Under the pieces are notes generated by a model. It worked only from the letters and a program-made list of their open reading frames with translations. It was not told the DNA's origin and ran no database searches. From Brachypodius melanocephalos (Eukaryota; Chordata; Aves; Passeriformes; Pycnonotidae): DNA of 64,000 nt. A program made the translations under genes and the position numbers. Positions 48,301 through 63,147 of the stretch are shown here, in pieces; position 1 is the first letter of the stretch; each line of letters starts with the position of its first letter. The stretch lies in assembly GCA_013398615.1 (NCBI GenBank), contig VZSR01003371.1:8100197-8164196 (forward strand), in the 5' to 3' direction.

Positions 48301-51300
48301 CCAAGGTGCTGAGGGCAGTCAGAGAGAAAACACAGGGTTTTCCCATACCACCCATGCCTTTACCCTCAAACAGACTCTGGGTTGCAGCATGTGGGGTCTC
48401 AGGCCCCACAGCCCTTTCCCAGATGTAAGAGCCAAGTGTGCAGCTCTCACTGTCGGATCATCTATTTTGTCAGCTGTGTAGGGATGTTCTCCCCACTGCA
48501 GGACACTTTGAGGAGACATCTGGAAGGTCAGCAGGTTCTGCCTGCTTGTTTTTATTCCCCAGGCTGCTGTTCAAAGACACAGTCTAGCTTCCAGAACAAA
48601 CTGAGAAGTGAGGTTATGGGGCTGATTGTGAATGTCTGTCTGTGTTGTAGAGAGGCGTGTTGATGCTTTTGTGTATGTACGTATTCTAAAGAATCCCTGA
48701 AGTTCCCCATTTTCTGAAAGTGGGCATTACATTCAATTCATAGACAGATATGTGAATTAAAAATTAAGGGAACAGTCAAGCAAAAGAAAATCTGGAAGAC
48801 AAGGTATCTCTACTGCAGGTCCAGAGGCAAGAAGAAAACTCTAGTCTATGTATATACGATATTTTCCTCTTCAATCACAAAAATTTTTATCTCTTAAAGT
48901 TTAAACAAACTGTAAACCAGATTAATGAATTTTTATCTATATTAGTTTAAAGTTTTAAAAAACTCAACTGTAAATTATTAATTTGGAAGTCATCCCCCAG
49001 TTGCTCTAAAAATATGGTTATATTAATGCCTTAAGAGTTATTATGGAAGACCTCAATACATTTCATAGAGTTGAAACTTGAACAATTTTTTCAAAATTGG
49101 GTAAAAGTAAATATGGATCTCTTTTGTTCATGATTATTTTACAGAAATTTTTAATTAAAAATATGACCTTTTTAGTTTCTTTAAAAAAAACTTACACCAT
49201 GAAATTACAGCAGAACATAAGAATATGTGAATACAAACACAATTTTATAAGTTTTCCTTAGATTTTTCAAAACCCTGGTTAAGAATGTATGGTGCATTTT
49301 ATATCTGCAGCAGCTTATAACTTGTTTCATAACTTAGATATTTTACATCAGGGGAAAAAAAATCCAAAGAATATCAAGAATCTTTGGGTGAAATTTTGCT
49401 TTTGAGAGGACGTTTTTGGAGTGATAAAATTCGGGTAAGCAGTCCCACTCAAGTTTAAACAAAATATATTTTTCTGAGGAGCTATATCTGAGTCCTTGAT
49501 GTAAACCCACTCTTTTTCTCAATCCCTGTCCTGGCAGAGATTTAGCACATTTTACGACCCGGGAGTGTGTGGGGAAGAATGGCTGTTATCACTCAGCAGC
49601 ATGCTGGGAGATGTAAGTTGTTAGCTATAAGTGATGCAATTAAGTATTTCTTGGAGTGATCTTCATACATAATTATGCCTCCATTTTGAACCACGCATCA
49701 CTAATAACACTGTACCTGCTCTGTAATTAGGTGACTACCTTGTATTTCTGATGTACTCATGAGCTGTACAGCAAGAACAAGCTACTCCGCAGCACTGTAA
49801 AAAGCCATCTCTCACTGAGACACAATAAACACCATCTAGTCAACACAAAATGGCTTTTATATACTGTTTCCAGAGTTAGCAGTGATCAGAACTACTTTTT
49901 TTTTTAATCCCCCAACAGTATAATTACATTTCAAACTTGAACATCTTGTGGATTTTCAACAAACATTTTAATTGCGGCGCACAAACATTTATAGTTCTCA
50001 AGTGGACAAAGTGGTTCTTGTCTGTTATACACGCCACAGTGGACTCTAAAAAGAGACTTCAGCAACCTGCCATGGCAGCAGCTACTCACACAGAGCACCA
50101 AAGACCCTCTACCTCTCTTGTTGGTGTTTGGCCAGGTAGGACTTACTACATAAGGAGGGGACCCATAGGCTCTATATACCCATGATTTATTCATAGCTGC
50201 ACAAGACATCTGTTAACCTTCAATAAAAAAGTCAACTAACAGTTAGCTTGAGAAGGACAAAGGTGATGGAAGATGTATTTTCTTATGGAAAACACCTTTG
50301 TTTCATAAAAGGCTCTCTGTTTTTTTTTGTTTGTTTGTTTTCTGAGAAGAGTTAGATAATTTTTTTAGAAAAAGTTGATTGACAAGAATGTGTTTCCCAA
50401 ACAGATTAAGATTTTGGTTTGCTCTAGCATTAAACAATTCCCAATGCCAAAACTGTCAAAGTCACGTATTCTTCCCCACATCCATCGAGACCTTGGCAGA
50501 GCACCATTGTCCCACCTCTTCCTGCATCCTTAGGAGCTGCATCAGCTGGCACTGCACATCTTCCACCAGTGACCACTCAGAATGAATTTACCTCACAATT
50601 ATATCAGACACAATTATCAACATGAATGACGGGGGAAAAGTGTTCCCTGAGAAGTGTCCAGAGCAAGGTATCTTCTCCTCTAACTAACCCTGTTAGGACA
50701 AAAGTTCCTGAGCTGGGGAGATCTGCTGCAGGCAGACACTGTGTGGCTCTGCAGCAGGAACACACCTTTCACCCTGTGGTGCCTCTTTTCCCCCACACTA
50801 CACTCAGCCCAGGGCTGGTCACTCTGACATGAGGCTGCCTGGAGAGAAAAGCACATTTGTTTGTACTGCCTGCCTGAATCATGTGCCTCAGCTCCGAGTG
50901 CCGTGTTTGCAGGTGCCATAAACATTGATAAGAGCAGTCAATATGAAGACACACTGCTGCTCTGTTAGTAATTATAGGTTTTTCAAATAGCATCATTTCC
51001 CTAGTTAACGTTAGAAAAGTGACTGACAATTGCCATAAATGTAAACATATGGATGTGGATGCCTCTTTTCTGATATCAACATTTTCCTGAAAGCAATTTA
51101 ATTGAGAGAAGTGCAAAAGGAATTTATTTTTAGAGTGTGTGTTCCGTAAGTGTTTATAGAGCTGAATGAAGTAATGTAGAAGAAGTTTTCAGAATAAAAA
51201 TGCAGTCACCTTGAAATGCACACTAATATGAATTTTAAATAGTACTCACAACTCCCTGTTACCACAAATACTTTACAAAATACTGAGCCGAATGACAGAG

Positions 51301-54300
51301 CATTATTTGAACCTTTCCAATTTATTCTTTATAATCTGAACATTGGAATTTTTGTGGGTGCATTGATTAGACCTTCACAGAACTTCAAATGTCACAGCAG
51401 ATGCAATGACATCCCAGGGCTTGTTTGAGGTGAAAGACACTGATAAGGGGTTTTGCTGTGACCAAGTTAAGGTTTTACTCTCTCCTAAGCTATCTGCCTT
51501 TCTGACTGCAAAGATCCAAATGGATCTGCACAGATGCACTTTAGTCAATATAATAATTTAGTCAGTGGGAGGAACTGAGGTACTGGCTCACAAGCCTCAT
51601 CACAGACTGGGTTGTGATGCCCCTTTATCATCAGGTGCTGCTCATGTTTGGGTATATGAAAAGAAGGGCAGTGAGTTCTTAAATCCAGAGCTCAGAGATC
51701 CTATCTAGAACCACAAATATAAATGAATCTTAGAATATAAGTGACCATAACTGCAGCTGATAGAGATTCTCTCATAGAACAACATACGGAGGGAAGGCCC
51801 TGGTGAAGACAGGGACCTTAATTTGATACCTTGTGGATTTATTTAATTTCACCAAGAAAGCTCTTTATGGTTGAACACTGACTTTAGAAAAACTCTAAAG
51901 GCCTGAAAGAAGAGTTTTGCAATGGAATGAATACATACTGGGGAAGAAATGTGATTGCTTCATTTATGTTACCTGTGGAGTTTGAATTATTGAAAAAAAC
52001 TAAACCACAATTTTTAAACATCTTAATCATACCAATAATTTACATTACATCAACAGAGCTTGGGCATCACTGGAAACATTTGCACTTATTTCACCAAGTT
52101 TAGAATCAAATCTTCCACATCCTCATCAGACCTGTTGAAAAATCACACTGACTGAAAGTAAACTCCCCAGCAAGATTACAATGCCTTGGACTTCACACAA
52201 GGATTAATCTCTTTTTTAAGTCCATGTGCTCCAAATGACATGATTGTTATAAAATTCACCAAATAACAGACCTATATGTATCCTCAGGTGCTTTTTGAAT
52301 CAAGGTAATATTTTTGCCTTTTGTAGTAATTAATTTTTTCCAGCAGTGATCAGTGTCATGTTTAAGGCCCACTATAAAAACTCTTTTTTTTATTAAAACA
52401 GGGAAGTAAAAAAAGAAAGTGGTGACTGTTTTACTAAGAACAGTTATGAGTAATAGGAATATAGAGAGTCTAATTGCAGTTTTGCTATTCACAGAATAGA
52501 GAAACAAAGTCCACCCACTTGCTGAGGATGAATGGGTTGATGCTGTAATAGAGACAGCTGCATGTGGCAAATCAAAATTTAAATTTCAGGATGCAGAGAT
52601 TGCATCAGCAAGGTGGAGGGGAAACGGCTGTTGTGCAGGTCAGAGATTTTTCAGGGGCCCACTGGGTTCCTATGACCTGGTTTCCCACCAAGGTTGAGGA
52701 CCTCCAAAGAGAAACCCAAACTGAAGGAGCCTTACTGGTTTCCAAACATCACCTTTTAGGTCTCCCAGTGCGAGCAAAACCCCTGTGGGATGCCGTCAGT
52801 CAAGCCAGTGCTGAGCCAGTGTCCCTTAGCAGGAATCTGACTGGTAGGCAGGGAGAAGAATGAATAAGCTGCTTGCTGTATTGTCAGCTTGTAATCCACG
52901 GTGAAATTGGAGTTACCACAAACTAGATTGTTCGTATGATGAAAGGATAATAGAAAAGGGCTTTTTCTGGCAACCCCAGCAGATGAAGTTAAGCTTCATT
53001 TTGAAGGATGCAAAATCTGTATTTTAAGTCTGAAAAATAACATTTTTTTTGGTGGCACATTATGGGACAGAAACACAGAGAAAGGGAGGCTTCAAGACCA
53101 TACTGACAAGACACAAGCAAAATTAACAATAATACCTTCAAAGCACAAAAGACACACAGCCCATTTAATGCTCTTTCACACCAAGCTCAGCTGTCCTCAA
53201 TAACAGTGCTGAGCTGAGCTGCAAGGTCATGGATGCAAAGCTGGTATTCTCAACCCCTGACTTTGGACAAGCCCAAGCCCTCTGGCTGGCAGTCTTTTCT
53301 GAGAGAATATTCAGTGCACGTAGGTTAGGCAATCATTAGTCAATTAAATTAGGTGCTCTGGACCATGGTTTGCAGGAATTCTTCCCAATCCCTACTTGCA
53401 CAGCCTATATTCCTAATTAAACTACAGTGAATATCAGCCTGAATAAGACTTCTTACTACTGGGCAATCACGAGCTGGGATTTATTCTTTTAGAGTTTTCT
53501 CTAAAGCCCAGAAAAATAAATGCTGGTCCTGAAGATAGCAGTGTATGACCCCAGGGACCCGAGCAGTTCTTTTGACTTGACTGAAATGGTTCATATGTGT
53601 GAACTTTGTCTTCAGCTGAAGTTAGAAAAATACTTCACAATCAATAGAGTGTGACTGCTTCCTTTTTTCCAGATGATAGCATTCCTCAACATCCACAAGA
53701 AACATATATGAGTCAATCTATTAATCCAAGAGAACGTTGCACTGCTCCTGTAACGATTGATAGGATATTTGTTGGTTTTTATTTTTCTGATAAAATTGTA
53801 TTTTTTGTTCTTTGATATAGTGTTATAGTTCACTAATGAACTGGATATTGTCCTGGAATGAAAAGAAATCCAGTTCTATTATTCTACACTCAGTTCATCC
53901 GGTTCATCCTGGTCATCACCTGTTTCTCTCCTATTATTGTCTTTCTTCCTGAGGATCTATTCTCTGCGTATATGCCCAGCAAGTTTTCCTGGGATGTTCA
54001 CCAATGAGTAACTTTATTTACAGGAAAAGCAGCCAGACAGAGAGACTCATGTTGAGATCAGGCGTAGGCAAGATTTCTTGGCAGGAGCTTGGCATGGCTG
54101 CATCATGCAAAAGCATGAGCTTCAGCAGAATTTGTTTGTGTTTGAGGCACAAATATCTTTCAGTGAAAAATGAATCCCTGCTTTCCAGTGTACTTTAATA
54201 AACTGCAAAACCAAGTGAAGCCAATTCAAGGTGATTATAAAGATAAAATGAAAACCAATGTCAAGATGGCACGTGGAGCATCTGCTTGTAGTGCAAAGGG

Positions 54301-54749
54301 CTCCAAGAATCATTGCCATTTATTCTCCCACAGCTCCCACGCTCTCTATAGAAAGAAATTTTTAAAAAATTCTTGGTGAAAGAATGACTGGCAGAAATTC
54401 TGACTGCTTGAAGTGCATGCTTTAAAGGAGCTAGACCATGATGTACTCACCAAGCACATTCCGTTGCAGTCAAGTTCCTCTGTGCCAAATTGCAGCAATA
54501 AAGCAAAAGTTTTGAATTTTCTTTATGTTTGTGTCTGATGTCACTCTGGATGACCACAGGAAAAAAATATTTGGATTTTTTTTTGTAAGAGAGGAAAGCC
54601 AGGATGGAAATCCTGATTGTGATTTCAGCCTTGGAGAAAGAAGCTCACTGTCCACTGCCCCTCAGAAAAAAACTGGTGGGCTCCAGCCCAAGGACAACCA
54701 CTGCTGGAAAACATGCCCACTCTTAGATTACTCATTCCAATTTATATTT

Positions 54750-54819
54750 AAAAAAAAAAAAACAAAAAAACAAAACAAAAAAAAAAAAAACCAAACAAAA
54801 AAACCTCCACCAAAAAACA
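54750..54819. repeat. A/C-only low-complexity tract
   Basis: The plus strand is A runs broken by C and CC, with only one T inside the stretch. Confidence 0.85.
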
Positions 54820-56565
54820 GTAGTTTCTATACTTTTTTCTAGTTTCTTGTGTCTTATAGGTTCTAGTGTATCAAACCAGTTGAAGGTCAGGGTTAGAAAT
54901 GTACACTTGCCCTGGAGACACTTGAGGCTTCTGTGCCAGCCCTTCTGAGGAACCCATCTTAGTCTGGCATAAACATGCAAAGAAGCCAAACCTTCCTTTG
55001 GCTTGTTCACAGGATAATTTGATGGTATATAGTGGCTGATTGGAGGGGTTTAATATATTTATCATCAAAGTGGACTTTCAAACAGTTTTTTATTTTTCTG
55101 ATGTTTCTTCTCAGAGTTTCACTCAGCAGCTGAAAATCACATGCTATGTGGTCTTAAGCAGCTTATTATCATTCTTAACACTTAATTCTTAATCTAGTAC
55201 TACATGGGCTCATATTTCTTCAGAGAAAAATTAAATCCCCTGATTTACTCAAATTTCAAGGGAAGAGGAACAAATTAACATTTGTGCTTTCAATTATTGA
55301 CTTGGGTAAGGCTGCAATGAGAACACATCAGTTTGCCATTTCCTTCCAAGCTGGAGGCAAATGAAATTGTAAAGGAATGTTTCTTTACCATATTTTGAAG
55401 CCTTTTAAAAAGCTATAGAAATTCTTTATGCTGTGAGATTTCTGTCACACAAAGTGGCTTGTATCTCAAGAAACTCAAGAAAATAAATTTTCCAGTCTTG
55501 CAAGAGCTGTGTGATCCAGAAGAGTTGGGGTAAGTATTTATTTGCAAAACAGGTAATGCCCCAGAATCTCTGGTGAGCATCTGTCTGCTGCTGAATGGAA
55601 TCTAAACTGTGTTTTTGTCCTCCCTGACGTGCAGAGATGGAATGCTGTGGCAGCTCAGTTTCCTACCCCATCACAAAGGTGCAGGGCATGTCCAGTACAG
55701 CCAGAAATAGCAGCTAAAACAGGGCTGCAGTTGTTTTCTCTTCAAAACCCAGCCACTAACAGTACAATTCACCAAGATCAGAATGCCAAGAAGGATGAGG
55801 TCTGAATAGATATTTTGCTCTGGTTTTTGTTGGGACTGAACAACCCTGTGAAGAGGCCAATGAGACTGCTCACCTGGAGGAGATGTGGAAGTGTGCTGCT
55901 CTCTCCTTGTGACACAGACACACCAGTTCTGTGGCCTGGGCTCAAAACACATGCAAGAATTTTTGGATACAAAGGTAAGAAACCCACCTTGGAAATAACT
56001 TGGGAGAGGAACACAAACTAAGGACTCTTGGCATCTTAAACTCATATGGAAGGCAAATTATCAAGACATTTTCCACTTCTTTCCCCTCCAGGAAATTTTA
56101 TGACACAGCACTCATAGTGAGTGGGGAAATACCCCATCCCAGAATTCTGCTTTTCCTATGGTCATTCTAGATGGCTGCAGCTGTGAGTTTCTTTCTCCTT
56201 CAGACTGCAAAAGGACAATAAAGGTACATATATTCTATAAGAGTTATCACCATTAGACAGCTATAGAGGATAATAAAAAGACATCCTAGAAAAAAAAATA
56301 AAAGAGAGAAAAGCCCCAACCCTTCTCTAGTTCCTGCAAATAACATTCAAGGGTTATTATTTATATGGTAGGGAGAGCAGCATGGATTTCAGGTTGCTGA
56401 AGACCTGAGTCAAGCTAAGATTTGAAGAAATAAAGGATTTCAGTGACCTTCCTATTACCAGTTTTTCAAAGTAGCTAACTTCAGGCATCTTCTTACCAGC
56501 TGTGTGGGGTTTTGTAACCACCCAGAGGTTTTGTGTAGACAATATAAAAGATTTGTAGATTATAG

Positions 56566-56632
56566 ACACATATGTATGCAATATATGTATGCAGATATAT
56601 GTAGATATGTATATAGATATATATGTATGCAA
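56566..56632. repeat. (TATG/ATAT)n microsatellite
   Basis: Imperfect repeats of ATATGTATGCA and GATATATGTA type. Confidence 0.85.
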
Positions 56633-57999
56633 ATTGAACACATAAAGGTGTTATCAACCGAACTCTAGGTGATGTCTGTGGAATAGGTGACTAAAAGCAA
56701 GGTACTGGGATACTCTGGTTTTACTCTTCATTCAATGCACATTTTTATTTGACTGTCAGGTTTAATAACCAAAGACAAGTGAAGCATAAAGATGTTTATG
56801 AAAACAAGCAGTCCCTGTAGGTTTATGGAGCATTCTATGCAGAATTTTTTCATCAGCAAGAAAAATTTAATAAAAATCAGCAACAGTGGAGTGATTTCTT
56901 TCTCTTCCTCTTAATCAGCAGGCAAAAAAAATCTGGGAGTAGAGTGGGGAGAGTTTTTTTCCTGACAAAATATTTTTCAGCTGTCAGACACAATGAGAAG
57001 TGTCATTTATATACAGGTTATAATGTATAGACAGAATGAATGAACATTTCAAAGTTGAAAAATTTAGAGTGGAAGTAATGAGTTAGTCATATGGCTTTTC
57101 AAAAGTCTTCATTTTTTCAGTCTAGTTTATGCATTCAGCTTTTAATATTAGGATCAAGATTACATCTCATTCTTTGCAAAATAAAATCTCTGCTCTCTGT
57201 GAGCTTGATAACAGGAATTACTTGGTAATGTTCTGTTGCCTGTATTTTATTTTTGTTTTTTCATGCAGGAAATCAGAGTAGGTGACCACAATGGTCCTGC
57301 CAGGCTTTAAGTTTGAATAGAAATGAACAAATTTGACATTATAATGGATTTTTTTCTTTTTACTTGAAAGGCAAAGAAATGCAAATTCAAACCCAGGACA
57401 GTGCAACATTTAATGACTGAGCAACTAACTTTCTTATACTATTAAAATGACTTGGTTCCAGTTTTTGCACTTAATAAGCTTCTCACATAACAATTTATTT
57501 CTTCAAAACAAAAGAATACTTGTAAAACAAACCACTGAAACAAACACTGAAAAAATATCAGGCAGAGTTTTTATTAAATGGCATTGTGGGTCTCTATACA
57601 GCTTGAAGGTTTTTGAGTCTCAAGACTGAGAAATCTTGTCCGTCACTGGGATTGCTGGTTTGGACCCTGGGGACACTTGCAGGCTGAATTCTGTGTCAGC
57701 AGCAATGTCACCATGGCATGGTGGCCAGAGTGGCTTTCAGTGAAAGCATAATTCAAGAAGATGGTTTCTCAGTGCCTATTGGACATTATAGCCTTTTTTC
57801 AGGGTATTAACATTAGACTAGAGTCTGCTTTTGTTCAGTGCAAATAGTTCAACAACTGATAGATGCTCAAACCTTCCCTAAGAACTTTAATGGGGAAAAG
57901 ATTTCCAGGAAAATCCATTATTTTATTTTCCAAGTAGTATCTTTAGCCAGATATATAATCCCATGCAATTCTACAATCCTGGGAAAGAGTGATTGGAAA

Positions 58000-58290
58000 C
58001 CTGACTGGTGGAACCTGGGGCTGCCAGTGGGCAGCAGCTGAACATGAGCCAGAGTGTGCCCAGGTGGGGTGGGTACCAGGGTTGTACCAGTTGGATAGGA
58101 AAACTTCTTCACCAAAAGGAGCCCCAAGGAAGTGGACAAGTCACCATCCCTGTAGGTAGATGTGTAGGTGTGATGCTTAGGGACATGCATGTGGGACAGG
58201 GTTTGATGGTGACCTTGGCAGTGCTGTGTTAGTGGTTGGACTTGATGATTTTAAAGTTCTTTTCCAACCTTAATGATTCAATGATTCCAT
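58000..58290 (+). mobile_element. CR1 LINE, internally deleted copy
   Basis: The left end resembles the ORF2 region (TGAACATGAGCCAG, TGTGCCCAGGTGG). It then jumps to the 3' UTR (GTTGGATAGGAAAAC, TTCTTCACC, AAGTCACCATCCCTG, TTAGGGACATG) and ends TTCAATGATTCCAT. About 300 bp of the usual intervening sequence is absent. Confidence 0.88.
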
Positions 58291-61140
58291 ATAAGCACAA
58301 TTGATCCAAACGTTAAAAGATTGGAAATAACTCTATGTTTATTGTTTCACACTAAAAACAGGGAGCACTAATCAGTCTTTCTAGAATGATTAATTGACTA
58401 TTCAGTTCATTAACTCATGTTACCTTGTAATCTATCCCTTACTCAAACCAGGAATCTGCTTTTTTAAAACTAATTACATCAAGCCACTTCCTTCAGCCAT
58501 GTAAAACTCCCACTGACTTCAGAGGTCAGGCACAATGAAGTTAGAAACACAGGATTTGACTTATGAAACACCACCTGCAGCTACAAGTGGGTGTCTAAAT
58601 AATGTGGCACCTCAGACCAAAAGCTGTCTCAGGAGCCCAAAGATTTTAACAGTTAAAGGAAGATTTGAGGATGTTTTGTACATTTACAGCTCATGCTATT
58701 ATAAGTGAATTGAGAAGTCAGCTATGAAGGTTTAATCCTCAATACAATAAAGAGGGACAATCCCAGTAAAGGTTCCAATATATTCCCTTTTCCTCCAGTG
58801 ATGCCTTTTTCTGTCAAACTTATATTGGCTTCTCAGTATATTTTGCAAATAGGGACTTGCAGAAGTACACTGGTAATGACAAAAAGTGGAAAATAATTTA
58901 AAGATGTGAAGAACAAATTTTAGAGTGTTTCTGTTGGTGAAGGATGAAATTAAAGCAATAAGTAGAACCAAAAAGAATTCAATAAGTGAAATGCAATCTG
59001 AACATGTCAGCTAGTGAGTCCATTAATGCAAGGGGAAGTACATTATTTTAAATAACAAATTCTGACATGTCTAACTATCATTGACAGCATTATTGCCAAA
59101 TAAAATCTTTAAATTTCAACCTATTTTGTTCTCTTTTTCTAGAAACCTCCTGAATTAACTTTTACCATGAGAAGTAAGGACAAGGGTGAGTACAAATAAG
59201 GAAATACCACAGTAGTCTTTCCAAAAATAGGTAAGTAACAGCCAGAGACAATGAGGTGCAAAGGTTCAAGTGTTGATTTGTACATTTTCCTTAGCAGGAT
59301 AATGTCTCTGAATCAATACTTCTTGAAGTCTGAGTTGCATTTGCAAAGGTGCATAGTCTGATGCACACTTCACACCATCCTCCCAAGCTCTAGAAACCAC
59401 TGGAAAATGTGACAAAAGTTGCAGAAGGGTTGACATTTCTTCTGACAAACACCGTCACTGAAAGATACATTGTTTGGCTGAAAGTAATGAATGTTTTAAA
59501 TGCTGCTTTTTTGTGTTATTTGCTTAATTTTTTAAGGTTATAGTAATGGTAAAGAGGTTCATGAATTGTAATAAGCTTTTAATCAATGTGCCTGTAAAAT
59601 TGGCATTGGAATAATTTAAGAGTAGCCAAGTAAATAGTGCTAAGAATATTATGTAGCAATGGATGAAGTGGTATTAATTGTAGACAAAATATAATCTTCC
59701 TTGGTGTCTAGGGACAGTTCCAGAAGAAGCAAGGAGATAAGTTGAAAGCAATACATGGCAAGAGTCTCCAAACCACAGGAAAATCCCTTCCCTATCTTTT
59801 CCTGTATAAAGCTGTGCAACTTCCCCTCCTACCCCCATCAAGTGGTGCAAAACCTTCTGTTACTTGATGGCAAAACACTCATTAGGATCCTTTGCATGGC
59901 CAGGTTTCTGCTGTTGGCTGTGGGACAATTTAAATGAATTTAAATGTCATCAATGTCATTGACTCCAACGGGGGATTCATCCACAGCTCTGCCCAAGAGG
60001 CCGTGTTCCCACTGACCTTGAAAGGGTAGGTGTCAGGTTTTCTACCCTACAAAGAGAATTTCATTATCTTCAGCTGTTAAAGGACTGGTTTTTGTCAGTC
60101 CAGGGTTACAGCTTTGTGGACCAAAGCCTGCTGGTCAGATAGGTCAGGGACTTGTATTTGAGGGTTCTTGTTAAGATGTTGAAAATCCTCTAGAAAGCAG
60201 AGGCAGGGGGACTGGATGTTCAGCACATCTTTTTGAGTTACATGCCCAGTGCAGGGCTTTCTGCAGGTGCAGGGGAAAGGATTTGATGATCTTTGCTGTC
60301 CTTTTTGCTATGATGTTCTTAGATGAAAGAGAAGTGAGATTGTTTTCCCATGGACACTTAAGAGGCAGTAGGAACTAACAGCAGAAATCGCTGTTCTATT
60401 AATAGAAAAAAAAAAAAAAAAGAGAAGAACTTGGTATCCAATGTGTAGAAATAGGTAGGAGAACGAAAAGTAACCCACACGGCAGAGAAAAACTTATGGG
60501 AGGGAAGATATGAGTCATGCAGAGGGACTGTGGATAGAAAAAAAAATTTAAATTATACTTTTTTATAAGAAATGTGATGTCACTCTATCTTAAAATATTT
60601 AAGAATAATTATATGCACTTGCAGCTGCTACAGTTGCTGCAAGTTGCTGCAAAGTTACAAAGAGATGAGCCTGGAGATTTTGTGGGTTTTTAGATATTAT
60701 CTGTATTGTAGTAATTTTGGAAATTCCTTACCAACAGTAGCTTTACAAGATGTCAAAATTACCTTTTCATGTCTGTTTACTTATTTGTTCTACTTCTTTG
60801 AAAATGTCACTCCACAAGAGAGGTTTTTATGGTTTTTATATGTCATCAGTGTGTTTCTCTTACACGAGTCACAGTATGAACCACTTTCATTGGAACCATC
60901 ACACCAAGCTCCACAGAATTTACACAACAAACTCCAGCAGCAGCCCCATCACCTCCCTGGTGCTGTACAGCCTCAGAAAGGCTCTTTAGTAGTTTGTGGC
61001 TTATCAACAGTAATTCAGACAGGATCAAATGTACTTATTCGACATTGCAACGTTTGATTCCCAGCACGTTTTTTTAACTGCAAATTTCGAATTTATTTCT
61101 CACTACTCATTGAACAATAAGAGAACAAATAAAAAATTAA

Positions 61141-61240
61141 ATAATAATAATAAAAACAAAATCAAAAAATCCACAAAAAACCTCTAACCAAACAAAACCA
61201 AACAAAAACGCAAACAAAAAAAAAAAAACCCTACAAAAAA
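61141..61240. repeat. A/C-rich low-complexity tract
   Basis: (ATAATA)n passes into A runs with single or double C and very few G or T. Confidence 0.8.
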
Positions 61241-63008
61241 GCCCACAGAAGACCCTCCAGAAAACAAATAGGCCAAACAAAACACAAGAAAGATAAACAA
61301 GACCCAGAAAAGCAGATGAAGACTTGGTAAAACATGTGAAGGTTTTATCCACAATTTTCATTGAGCACTTGTCTCAGTTTGTGAGACACAACACAATAGA
61401 TAAACAGTTCTGGGGTTGATAGACCCTTCTGCTTCCTCAAATATTTAAAGTTAATCAGATTTTAACTTTTGTTAACTGCTCACTGACTCCTGAAAAAGCC
61501 TCATGTCTTCATCGCTGGAAAAGACCAAAACTACTTGAAATTGCTGTCCTATGTGAATATGTATTTTTCCCCCTTTCTTCTTGGTGGTGTCATAGGGGCA
61601 CCTGAGGCTCCAGGCATCAGCAATATTTCCCAGTTATATTCTCATTCTGAATGCTGACTGTAGACTTTAACCAAAACTACCTTAAGAGAGCACAGCTTTT
61701 TTCTGAAACAGGATGAGAATAGATGAGGTATCTCAGTGGTTTGAGACAGCTCACCTAACCTTGCAGTGTATCTATAATTCAACACATTGCACAAGTTGGA
61801 TTTTGACAAATAAAAAATAAATAATGCATTTCCCTGAAAGCTCTGGGAAAAGGAAAAGTGTATGGAACAAGAAACAGCATGCTTATGGGAGAAAAACAAG
61901 AAAACAAATGAAAATAGGGAGAAAGATTATTTACTAAATGTAGGGAGATGTTGAATAGTGTAACTTCAGAATCCTCAAAATAATCTATTCATAGCCCAGA
62001 AAATGGCAGAGTCCTTACTACATAAATATATTTTTATTTTAAAAATGTGTTACTGAAAGTGGGAAATATTGTATTTAGTGGAAATTTAATCCTTGCCCCT
62101 AGATGGTGCAAAATTAACCCTAAAATTCCTGCCAAGGACTCTGAGCTAAGCTGATCTTTTTCCAGTTTCCCAGCATGTTTCTGACCTTCAGTGGAAAGCT
62201 GAAAGTGCTAAATTCTTGCCATTAAACACCTGCTTAATTCCAGATTAATACCAGAAATAGATGCATTAGCTGGAAAAAAGCCTCCACTCTTGATTGTTCA
62301 GAATTTTAAATTGCTGCTACTATACAAGAAATCAAGCTGGTTCTGCCTTTGTGGAACTCTATGACTAACTAGTTCACCTGTTTTCTAGGAAAACTCTCTG
62401 CATAATGGATGTGACTTTTAAACATTAATTACATATTCAATTACTTATTATTATTCAGTTCTTAATGCAGGTGTACTTAAAAGGAAAATTAGCATCTGGT
62501 ACCCAGCCTATGCAGCTTATAGTTTAATGTGGATTGAATAGTTCAAGCTAATCAGTCACCTTTTCCAGAAGCAGAGATATTTTTCATATATACTTTCCCA
62601 AATCAAAATAAAAAAGTGGCTAAGATTTGCAGGTCTACGGTGTATAACAAGTTGGAAATAGCCCATTTCAAGAAAGTGAAAAGGATAAGGAAAAGCAAAT
62701 CATTTATTCATGAGGACTGATAAACTAGATCAGTAACCTATAAATTAAAAAGACAGAACTAAGGAAGAAATACAACAGGAAAATATATTACACTGGGGAG
62801 GGGAAAAGAAAACAGAGTAAAAAAACAAAGCAAACCAAGTGGAAAGAGCATATGGCAGGATGAAAATCACCTGAAGCAATACTAGAGGAAACTGTGGGAC
62901 TCCTTGTGACAGAGGAACTTTCAAGAATTTCATCTTTGTTCCAAAGGAGACCTTTAAAATTAATAGTGGAAAGTTACACAGATAGGTCTTAAGGAAAGAA
63001 AGACGATA

Positions 63009-63147
63009 CCAAAAAAAAAAAAAACCAACAACCCACCACCCCCCAAAAAAACAAAAAAACAAACAAACAAAAAAAAACAAAACCAAAGAACCCCCCCAAA
63101 AAACAACAACAACAACAAAAAAAACAACAACAACAAAAAAACCCCAC
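63009..63147. repeat. 139-bp A/C-only tract
   Basis: The plus strand has no T and a single G (63088) over 139 bases. It is made of A runs, C runs and (CAA)n. The opposite strand is therefore all T and G. Confidence 0.9.

Larger units (their letters stand above)
45310..57999. other. Intergenic DNA; no gene
   Basis: It contains an A/C-only tract at 54750-54819 and a TATG/ATAT microsatellite at 56566-56632. The stretch 49530-49900 is compositionally even and lacks repeats, but I cannot assign a role. Open frames up to about 124 residues show no family resemblance. Confidence 0.5.
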
